This document shows positions 44,824 to 56,800 of a stretch of DNA of 64,000 nt, one piece after another. Position numbers and translations under genes: made by a program. The stretch covers positions 32,848,088-32,912,087 of the forward strand of contig CM067309.1 of assembly GCA_034231615.1 (NCBI GenBank), read 5' to 3'. The DNA is from Meghimatium bilineatum (Eukaryota > Mollusca > Gastropoda > Stylommatophora > Philomycidae). Below the pieces are notes generated by a model. That model did not search any database. It saw only the letters and a list, made by a program, of their open reading frames with translations, and was not told the DNA's origin. Within the stretch, counting starts at the first letter, position 1; each line of letters begins with the position of its first letter.

Positions 44824-47800
44824 TAGTCAGTGCTGAGCAACCTATGCTAGCACATGACAAGCATGATGACATCATATATTTAGTTGGTCTACTGGTTCGG
44901 GATGAAGAGTGTCTAATCTTTGCCACATAATTTTCCTCCACAATTTTTCCAGCTCACTTGAACGTGTGCGAATCTCCCAACTTTACATCATAAGTATGTT
45001 GGGGAAACCACTAACTAGAGCATTCAGCAGTGAATAAGTAGGAAGCGAGGTGTGTTCAAATAAAAGTGTGTACGCTGCTGAGTCACCTATGCTAGCACAT
45101 GACAAGTGTGATGAGGTCACATAATTATTCTCTTCATATGCATAGTGTCTGGTGCAGCCAGTGTGGCCTGTTTGTTAGTGAATCCGTCTAAAGTGGACTA
45201 ATGAGCAGTGATTAAGTTTCTTACAGTCGAAGAATGTCGACCAATTAATATTCGTTAAAGAATGCATTATTCTTCTGCGTTTATTCTCAAACTCCTGCAG
45301 ATTAACAGGATGTAGTCCGGAGAACAGAATGCACTGTGTCATGGTATACAACATTGCTGCGATATCTGCGCCTTTTGGCCTGACACATCAGACTACAGCA
45401 TGGCTTTGGATCACTGACCCTATATGCAATGGGACGGCCAACTGCATCCCATAACCTCCTTAATCGCTTCTTATGACATGCATGGAAGGTAAACAGTGTT
45501 GCCATTCTTTGCTCCCCTCTCAAACCCCGGCAATGAATGGGTGTAAAGAATGCATGCAATGTTTGGTGAAAAATGTGTGCTGTAAACAACAGTAAAGGAT
45601 TGGGTAAGAATGTTTCGGGAAGGGCGGCAGGTCAATCAATATCAATAAAACCCATAACCCTTCAGGGTCGTAGGGGTACCACATTGGAAGCTTCAGCACA
45701 CAGAGTCCTCCAGCGAATTCTATCCTCAGAGATGCGGATGAGTGTGGAAATATCTAGCCCTGTCCAGGTAACAATTGATCGTTTCACTGGCAGGTCAGGA
45801 ACGTGTGACTGAAGCAGCGGATGAGTGTGGAAATATCTAGCCCTGGCGGCAGGTAACAATTGATCGTTTCACTGGCAGGTCAGGAACGTGTGACTGAAGC
45901 AGCCATTGTCAAGATGGATGCAGCACTACGGGTTGACCTCCATCATAGTTTACATTTGCTAGCTGATGAATTAACTCATTTGGGAGATTCAAAAGATGGT
46001 TCGGAAAAAATTGAAGTATTGAATTGTGTGTTCACAGTGGGTACCTCGGTTATTAACTGATGACCATAAAACACTACAGATAGTCTCCCCCTCCCCAGTG
46101 CTGCACAGTAACGTGATGAGAGATCATCTGTCTGTCTCTCATTGGTTATGTCTTGAACTGTTTGTCTTTCAAACATGCGGTGACCTACCTCTCTGACCTC
46201 ATCATCATCATCAGGTGCCTCGCCAGCTGGCGTAGGCGATCATGACTCTCCACAGCTATCTCCAGCATTATGTATCAAGATCAGTGTTGTTTCCCTGCCA
46301 TGCCAGGTTGTCACTCTCTGTCTCTGTTGCCTTCAATCTTGCCTGTTGTGACTATTTTCTCCAAAACTCCCTGTTTCATGAAGTTGCCAAAAAATAAAAA
46401 TTGTCTTTTTATATATTACCGGTATATTGATTAAGGTCCATTTCGCATTCGACTCTTTCAACACCTCCACGTTAGTTTATCTGGCAGTCCATAGTATTCT
46501 CAGCATTCTTCTCTGACCTAGCTATCAATAACTAAATAATTTATGCTTATAGAATATTCCATTCATTATCACCATTTTGCAGACAAAATCCAGCAGACAG
46601 TCAAGATTGATGCTTCCACGGTGGAGATTGAAGAAAGAGGGGTCAAGTTGAGGTTAACAGTAGTTGATACACCTGGTTTTGGAGATTCACTTAACTCCAT
46701 AGATTGGTATGTATAAACTTTTACTTATATAATTTTGTAATAGTGGTCGTCATCACTTGTGATGGATGAAAAACTACAATTGGGGAAGCACTCAAAGAGA
46801 GATTTTTAGAAACTATGATGGACATGTCCTTTGTGCAGTGATGATGATCTGGGGACTACCTAACAATAGACATGTCACAAAGATTGTCATTACTGCAAGA
46901 AGTGTCACAAATATTGTCATTACTGCTAGACTTGTCACAAAGATTGTCCTTACTGCTAGATGTGTCACAAAGATTGTCATTACTGCTAGACATGTCACAA
47001 ACATTGTCATTACTGTTAGATATGTCACAAAGATTGTGAATAGTATTAAATGTGTCACAAAAATTTCAGTAGCGCTAGACGTGTCACAAAGATTGTCATT
47101 ACTACGTTACATTATTTCAATGATAGACCTTCATGTCACACATTGTGAGCCAGCCTTGTCACAAAAATTGTCAGTACCACTAGATGTGTCACAAAGATTA
47201 TCATTACTGCTAGACATGTCACAAAGATTGTCATTACTGCTGGACATGTCACAAAGATTGTCATTACTGCTAGATATGGCACAAAGATTGTCATTACTGC
47301 TTAACATTATTTCAATAATATTCTTTCATGTCTAGCATTGTGACCCAGCCTTGTCACAAAGATTGTCATTACTGCTAGACATATCACAAAGACTGTCAGA
47401 AGCACTAAACATATCACAGTTGTGATTACTGCTAGATATGTCTCAGAGATTGCTAGTAGCACTGGGTGTGTCACAAAGATTGTCATTACTGCTAGATATG
47501 TCTCAGAGATTGCCAGTAGCAATGGATGTGTCACAAAGATTGTCATTACTGCTAGATATGTCTCAGAGATTGCCAGTAGCAATGGATGTGTCACAAAGAT
47601 TGTCATTACTGCTAGATATGTCTCATTGCCAGTAGCACTGGATGTGTCACAAAGATTGTCATTACTGCTAGATATGTCTCAGAGATTGCCAGTAGCAATG
47701 GATGTGTCAAAAAGATTGTCATTACTGCTAGATATGTCTCATTGCCAGTAGCACTGGATGTGTCACAAAGATTGTCATTACTGCTAGATATGTCTCAGAG

Positions 47801-50800
47801 ATTGCCAGTAGCAATGGATGTGTCAAAAAGATTATCATTACTGCTAGATATGTCTCATTGCCAGTAGCACTGGATGTGTCATGAAATGTATTATATTTTC
47901 AGTTTCAAGCCTATTATTCAGTACATAGACGAGCAGTTTGAGCGATATCTTACTGATGAGAGTGGTCTCAACAGACGGCACATAGTAGACAATAGAGTAC
48001 ACTGTTGCTTCTACTTCATCAACCCTTCTGGACATGGGTCAGTATACACATTACTAATGTGATATTTTGATACAGAATCCCTCCCAAAGTCTTTTGAGAC
48101 CATCCCCTTGATTTGGTGATGGGGCTTAGTTCCGACAAGCAGATACTGGAAAATAATACTTTTAGGGCCACCCTTTACAATGAGCAGGACTACAGTCTTG
48201 ACTCAGTATCAGACTAAGAGGTGCACCAGGTGGCCTGATGCAACCTGCATAGGTCGAATGTATGCAATATCCCTCCCAGATAGGATAGACCAGCGGCTCT
48301 CAACTTTAGGCATATGGCCCCAGGGGTCACATCATTTTGCTGGAATTTTATGGGAAAAAAATATGGGCAATTGAATTATTTTCAATAATAGACTTCATGT
48401 ATTACATTGCGACCCAGACTTAGACATTCCACCATTTTATATTTTCTTCAATAACTGTTTGATTCTACATTTTGAATACTTGTTTGTTTGATCTGTTGAC
48501 TATATCTCATTTTGCCTCCATGATAAAACTGTTTCAACAGTTTGCAATCTGTTTTGTTTTAGTCATATTTCATACTCCACCAACACCTAAGATGACTTGG
48601 CCACATATAATAGATGAAAGACTCCTTAAACATATTCTGTATGAAGTATTGAGCTCTGAAAATAGAACTAAAGAACAAGAATACATTTATTATAATGAGT
48701 CGTGCATTACTTGGTGTATGGATATGAGCTCTCTTGTAGAGTGGTTACTTCATCCACCTCACACACAACTTGCTCATGGTTCAAAATCCGATCATCAATA
48801 TTGTATTGTTGATACAGTTGAATGTATTAGTATTGCCTAAAAAATCAACAATAGTTGAATAGCAATGTCCTACACAGAATATGATTCATTTATATTTATA
48901 AATAAATATCAGATAGCAATGTCCTACACAGGATATGATTCATTTATATTTATAAATAAATATCAGATAGCAATGTCCTACACAGGATATGATTCATTTA
49001 TATTTATAAATAAATATCAGATAGCAATGTCCTACACAGAATATGATTCATTTATATTTTAAAATAAATATCAGAAGTCTGAATCAACTTGAACACTATT
49101 TCTTGATCTAGAAGATTTAGAAGCCATTTTCTTTTGAACTTTGTTATCCTTTTTCTGACTAGCTTGTGTGTTATCAATACTATCCTCTGTTCTCAGTTTT
49201 CTGTCTTTAGTCTTTGTTTTCTGCGCACATTTCCAATCTTTGTTCTTTATTGACACCTTTTATGTGTACTGGGGTAGTTTATTAGTTGCCATGTTTTCAG
49301 CTATTTCAACTTATTTGATAACTTCATATACTCACAATAAGCTTATCTTTTCTTGTTATTTGACAATTTCATATAGTCACATATATAATTTCATATAGTT
49401 TATTTCATATAAGCTTATCATTTCTTATTTGTACGATGTGAACAAGATGTTATTTTGTCATGAAACGTGTAGACTAAAACCACTAGACATTGCCTTCATG
49501 AAAGCGGTACACCATAAAGTCAACATAGTACCAGTGCTAGCTAAAGCAGACACGTTAACACAGCTAGAAGTTGCCAGCCTCAAGAGAAAGGTCAGCCAAA
49601 CATTAGTTAGTCAGATTAAGCAAGTGTTGTATGTGTTGTGTATGTTGACGGGTATTAGTAAAGTATCAGAGGGAGTACAGGTTTATCACTCTTCTTCTAT
49701 GTGCCAGGTGGTGAAGTTGCTCTTTAAATTCCAGACACTGTCGAAGATAGATGTGTCGGGCCACTGGCGCAAATAAAACGACGACAACGCATTTCCATTC
49801 TCAGGACTACATCCTGCTGGAAATCTAGTTGGGCAATGGTCCTGCTACAAGAGAATTCAGCAGGAGTTTGAGAATGAACGCTGAAGAAGAAGAAGAATAA
49901 TAGAATATTGTATTGATCACACTGCTTTCATGATTTAGATGGTGAAAATCGACTGTGTTGGAGCGATTAAAAAATGACACGGTCTATCTTTCAGATAACG
50001 ATTTATGGCAAATCTATGAGGTTCATTCATTCTTACCAGTGACATTATGATGATTTGACAATGAAACCACATAAATACTATTTGAATTAGGTTTATTAAA
50101 CAGGGTTCCCACTTCAGAAAATATAAAAACCATAGATAAGTAATTTTTTTAATATTTTTTTTCCTTTTATCTGTTATAATTTCTTTATTTTTTGGTGAAA
50201 AATCATCTTTACTACTTTCTAATATGTCTGGTATCACACACACACACGTAAAAAAATTCCACCAATATATGCAGTATTCAATTCTTTATTTATATGTACA
50301 AATATTAATTAATTATCTCTAACAACAAAAAAGTTATTGAATTTTTAAAACAGCCACAATCAATAACACAAATTCTCAAAAAAGAATTCAGGGGGAAGTT
50401 TTTTTATTTGTAAACACAGCTTGATAAAGGTTAACTGATACAACTGTGCTAGTCTAATGTGTTGATGAATAAAATCTGTCAATTTGATCAAGAATTTCTC
50501 TTTCCCTTATAGCATTTGCTGCATGTGCTTGTTGAATGTTTGTTGTTTGAGTATTGTCCAAACATACAACTGAGCGAACTGTGGAACTTTGTTGTATGGC
50601 AGTTGTATATTGAGAAGTTCGATAATAAGTTTGTCCATGAACTTTTAAAACATATGGACCTCGGTCTTGACAACCCATTTTTTCTCCCTTTGATGCAAAA
50701 GAAAGAGCGCTATTATAAGAGTGGATATTCTCATGAAAATGTGTGTAATTAGGTTGTGTATTATCAGAGGGCATTAAGTGCAGGAGCATGGGATACTCCA

Positions 50801-53800
50801 GCTTATTACCATGGATGTCTTGTGGCTTTCATATATATATATATCTATATTCAGGTAGTATGATATAGTTTTAGTTATATTATAAGTATATTAGTGCTAT
50901 AATGTAGTTTTTGTGATGTGATATAGTTTTGTTTACTGTATGTTTTGCATTATTGGTCTTGATTTGAAAGAAGGAAAACACTATTTTGTAGATAATGGAT
51001 GAAGTTGACGACCATGGAATCAGAATTTATCCACTTCCAGATTGTGACTCAGACGAGGATGAAGATTACAAGGAACAATGTAAACTACTCAAGGTTGGTT
51101 ATATGTGGTTCATGTTATCTGAACACTTGGTTGGTTGCTGATCCAGTGGTCCACGGGCTCATGCCCTTTGACCCATAATCTGAACACTTAACAATGTATA
51201 CTTTTGTTTGTTCTAAAATGTCATTCTTTGAACTCTGTATCAAATAAATGGTTTTCAGGCTGCAAGAATTTTCAGAAACTGGTCTTAGAACTAGCTGGAT
51301 TTGTTTTTTTAAAAGTGTATTTTATTTAGAACATAAACTTTTTTATCCTAGATATGTGAACAGAGATTTATTAAAGAATAATATCAACATTTTTACACAT
51401 TGTTGGAACTCAGCAAAATATTTTTCTCATCAAAGGTCAATCTGATGATGTTCTGAAATTAAGCTTTATTTGGATAAAGTTATCTAGAGTTTTTACTTTG
51501 CAGTCAAAAGAGATGGGATTCTTTTCCTTGCTCAGACATGCTCTATTTATGAGATTTAGATCTCCTTAGAGATTCCTTTTTCTGCTAAAGTGTATTTCAG
51601 GTATTTCAGTGTTCTCTTCCTTTGCTGAAACATTGGGTTTTTGTTTGTTTGCCTGGAATGTACCTATATTTATAATTTTGTCTCTTCTATAAACCTGATT
51701 GTGTTTTGTAACTAATACACATGCTCGTAGAAATATATATTCTTCCAATGTTGGTTCTTTGAGTCTACATATTTGCGTCATCATTTCCTATTCAGGATAT
51801 CTTGAAGTACATTCTCTGCAGTCTGAGATGCTCTTGTTCATAAACATATACATGCAGAGTTGGTTGTGTTCTGTTCCGAAGTGTAGAATAACTATTTTGG
51901 ACCTATTCTTCTTCTTCTTCTGTGTTCGTTCTCAAACTCCTGTAGATTAGCAGGATGTAGTCCGGAGAACAGAATGCGTTGTGTCATGTTTTACAGCATT
52001 GCTGCGATATCTGCACCTTTCGGCCTGACACATTTGACTTCAGCATGGCTTTGGGTCACTGACCCTATATGGGATGGGACAGCCAACTCCATCCCATAAC
52101 CTCCTTAGTCGCCTTTTACGACATGCGTGGAAGGTAAACAGTGTTGCTATTCTTTGCTCCATTTTCGGGCCCTGGCAACACACTGGTGGGACCTATTCAT
52201 AATTACAGAGTTATTTTGTGCTTGTGTTGGTGACTTTCAGGTTATTTTGATCATGTTCTTCTGATGGTAATTTATTGGCACATCTGGTTAGTCACCAGTA
52301 GCACCCTGTTTAGCTAGTCAACAGACTTATTTGTTCCGGGATATTTCAGTCTATCCACCACATGGCTACTACTTAGTTCTGTCAGTATTTGCAGATTTGG
52401 TTGCTTTCTCTACTTGGAGTGCTGATCTTTCAACTGTTTACTACATGCTGTCCTCTAAAAATAACGGCCAGTTTTGTTGCAACTTTGTCTGAATCTGCAT
52501 CAGAATTTGTCCATTGGTACTTTGATTGATACCACATCTTCTGGGAAGTAAAGTTTGATGCTGACCACATGATCCATAGGTAAGATGCTGGTTATGAAAA
52601 AAATATTGGCCTAACATCATGTGCCTCAATGACATGAAAAATTTGGGCCTAACACCATGTTCCTCGATGTGCCTCAATGACATGAAAAAATATGGACCTA
52701 TCACCATGTTTCTCAAAGTGCCTCAATGACATGAAAAATATGGGCCTAACACCATGCTCCTTGATATGCCTTAATGACATGAAAAAAAGACAAAAACTGT
52801 ACTTCTGCTTTAATTGTATCCCTAGCACTATTTGAGTAATTAAATATCTGCTCTTCCATTCCTTGCTGCGTTCTGTGTTGACACATCTGTGCATATGTGT
52901 GCGCTCGTGTGCGCACTCTCTGAACTATATGTCTAGTGGATATTCATCCAGGGGAATGATAGTGTCTTGCAAGCTGTACTGTTCATTCTCGCTGAATATT
53001 TCTTCACAGAATATGAATATGAATTGATAATTCTACTTTTAGTAGTACCTTTGTAGTAGCACCCTTTACTAACCCTACTGATGTGGAAGTTATAAATCCA
53101 CTAAAGTCATAAAAAAAAGTCTTGATAATTTTGAGAAAAAGTTGATACGAAAAATTATGAACATAGATTGGACAAACGTTATTACAAATGAATCAATAAG
53201 AGACATATCCAAACAAGAATATGTGTTAACTATTATTAGAAGAAGACAGCAGTATTTAGGTCATGTACTTAGATCAGAAGAAAACAGATTTATCCACCAA
53301 GCTCTGTGACAGTCTGCAACAGAAAAATGAAAACATGGAAAACCCGGACAACACTACAAAGAACAATCACGAACGAGACAATGAATATTAATACCACCCA
53401 AGAACAATTTTTAGCGAACCACAAGGCATGGAGAAACATAACTTTTGCCCTATGTACCACACTTTGCACCCAAGGAACAAACTAAACTAAATAAACTAAG
53501 TATATTTTAGGTATTATGTTTTTTATGTTTTAGTTATGCTTGTTTGTTTTAGTTCATCATCATCATGTGCCGTCTTCGCAATGAAGGTTGGCTGCAACGT
53601 ATCTCCAACATCTCCTGTCTCTTGTCTTGGTGGTGCACTCTGCTAGACTGTAACCTGTCACATCGTGTGATGTTACTCTCCCACTTGTATCTCTGCCTAC
53701 CTCTTGCTCGCTTCCCTTTGACTTTACCCTCAAGTAAGGTCTTCAATAAGGTGTCATGTCTTTTAATGTGTCCAAAGTATTTTATTTGCCTGATCTTTAT

Positions 53801-56800
53801 TTCTCTTAGTAGTTCTTTCTTCATATTAAGTGTCTTTAGCACCTCTTTAGTTGTTTTCTTCTCTTTCCATGATGTTCTCCCTATTCTTCTATATACCCAC
53901 ATCTCAAAGGCATCAATTTTGTCTTCTAATTGTTTATTTAGTGTCCATGTTTCTGAGCCATACATTAATATGGAATAGATGTAGCATTTAATAATTCTCA
54001 TTTTTAACTTGTTTGTAATTTGTTTAAATATTAATAATTTCCTCATGTCATTGAAGGTACTTTTAGCCATTCATATTCTCCTTTTAACTTCTGTTTCACA
54101 TCTGCCATCATTTGTGACTATGTGTCCAAGATATTGATACTGTTTTACTTGTTGTAGTTTCTCTCCCTGTATGTTTACGTTTACCTCCTGTTCTTCTGTG
54201 TCTTTGCTGATTATCATGGTTTTTGTTTTTTGAATATTTATATCCAGTCCATATTCATTACTTGATTTATTGACTTGATCTATTAGTCTTTGTAGTTCAT
54301 GTTCACTTTCTGCTAAAAGAACAGTGTCATCTGCATATCTAAGGTTGTTTATTATTTTCCCATTGATCTTGAGTCCTGGCATTTCTTCTATATTTTTTAA
54401 AGATATTCTCTGTGTAGATATTAAATAGGTGTGGTGATAAAATCATCCTTGTCTTACCCCTCTTCTTATTTCTATTGTTTTAGTTAATTTTCTAATATTT
54501 GAGTTATGTTTCTTATATTTTAGTTATGCCTCTTTGCTCTAAACAGAATGATTCTTCTGTATTTATAATTTATTCTCTTTAACTAACCATGGTTGTTTTT
54601 ATCTTTATAGAATGCAGTTCCATTTGCTGTGGTTGGTGCAAACACAGTTATTGAGGTAAAAGGTCGAAAGGTCAGAGGTCGTATGTATCCTTGGGGTGTT
54701 GTGGAAGTGGAGAACCCTGAACACTGTGACTTCATCAAGCTGAGAACCATGCTCATGTAAGTTCATATCACTATCTGCATATTAAAGATCAGATCAAGTG
54801 CCATCTCCATATCAAAGATCAGATTAAGTACCATCTCTGTATTAAACATCAGATTAAGTACCATCTCTGTATCAAAGATCAGATCAAGTACCATCTCTGT
54901 ATCAAAGATCAGATCAAGTACCATCTCTCTATTAAACATCAGATCAAGTACCATCTCTTTATCAAAGATCAGGTCAAGTACCATCTCTGTATCAAAGATC
55001 AGATAAAGTACCATCTCTGTATTAAACATCAGGTCAAGTACCATCTCTGTATCAAAGATCAGATAAAGTACCATCTCTGTATTAAACATCAGATCAAGTA
55101 CCATCTCTGTATCAAAGATCAGATCAAGTACCATCTCTCTATTAAACATCAGATCAAGTACCATCTCTTTATCAAAGATCAGATCAAGTATCATCTCCAT
55201 ATCAAAGATCAGATCAAGTACCATCTCTGCAAACATATTTTGAAATATCACATATTTCAGGTTTCATATATTGTAACCATTTTGTCTCTTGTCTCTTTTA
55301 ATATCAATTTTCAGCTTTCTTAAACATATCCCCAGCTTCTTCCCTGTTTGATCAACTTGTTCCCTATTTCATCAGCTTGTTCCCTGTTTCATCAGCTTGT
55401 TCCCTGTTTCATCAGCTTGTTTCCTATTCTATCAGCTTATTATATTTTATATAAATGTCCCATTTCCTATCTGCTTGTTCATTGTTTCATTAAATTGTTC
55501 CTTGTTCCATCAGCTTGTTCCATATTCTAACAGCTTCTTGATTCTCATATTTCCCTATTCTAACAGCTTGTTCTCTATTATGTCAGCTTTTTCTCTATTC
55601 TATCAGGTTATTGCCTATTCTGTCAGCTTGTTCCTTATTCTATCAGCTTTTTTTGTTATTCTATCAGAATATTAATTGTTTCATCAGCTTGTTCTCTCTT
55701 CCATCAGCTCATTCTCTTGTGATTTTTGTACAATACATTAATATCTTGTTTCTGAAGATATATGGCATGTGTCTAATGCTGAGTTCCTGAATCATATTCT
55801 AGTACACACATGCAGGATCTGCAAGAGGTCACACAAGAAACACATTACGAAAACTTCAGAGCAGAAAAGCTTGCAAGTGGTGTCTCTAGTAAATCAAAAT
55901 CAGGGTTAGTAGTTTGATGAATAATGTTTGTATTTGAATTATTTATATGTATGACATTGTGGTAAATATCAATCTTAATATTTTGCCCACTTCATGTTGC
56001 TAGCTGCACTTCAATGTTACCTTTCAGTAAGTTCAATTGCACAAGATAAAATATTTAAGCAGTAACTTCCACCAAAGGCTGATGTCGGATCAGTGGTGGT
56101 GAATAAATCTGTGACACATTTCCATTATGTGCATCATAATGGAAATAAATAGGACCATTTTTCTGCTACAAGAGAGATCCAGTGGGAGTTTGAGAAAGAA
56201 TTCTTTTTAAAAAATAGGCAGTTATAGAAGGTAGTCTCAGCAGAAACCAAGATAATTAAGTAGACATTTATAGAAGTTGGCCCAAACACAAGCCAGGTTA
56301 ATTAAGTAGACATTTATAGAAGTTTGCCCAAACACAAGCCAGGTTAATTAAGTAGACATTTATAGAAGTTTGCCCAAACACAAGCCAGGCTAATTAAGTA
56401 GACATTTATAGAAGTTGGCCCAAACACAAGCCAGGTTAATTAAGTAGACATTTATAGAAGTTTGCCCAAACACAAGCCAGGTTAATTAAGTAGACATTTA
56501 TAGAAGTTTGCCCAAACACAAGCCAGGCTAATTAAGTAGACATTTATAGAAGTTGGCCCAAACACAAGCCTGGTTAATTAAGTAGACATTTATAGAAGTT
56601 GGCCCAAACACAAGCCAGGTTAATTAAGTAGACATTTATAGAAGTTGGCCCAAACACAAGCCAGGTTAATTAAGTAGACATTTATAGAAGTTGGCCCAAA
56701 CACAAGCCTGGTTAATTAAGTAGACATTTATAGAAGTTGGCCCAAACACAAGCCTGGTTAATTAAGTAGACATTTATAGAAGAGTCACAGCAGAAATCAG

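Noticed and set aside
46740-46865. Another copy of the young LINE's 3' end
   Set aside because: Only about 25 bp (tcatcacttgtgatggatga) match the family's 3' UTR signature; too short to call.
46766-47751. Frames rich in VTKIVITAR-type repeats
   Set aside because: Direct product of the 32-bp minisatellite in septin intron 4.
48472-48840. 122-codon open frame in septin intron 5
   Set aside because: No recognisable domain or repeat pattern; likely chance in intronic DNA.
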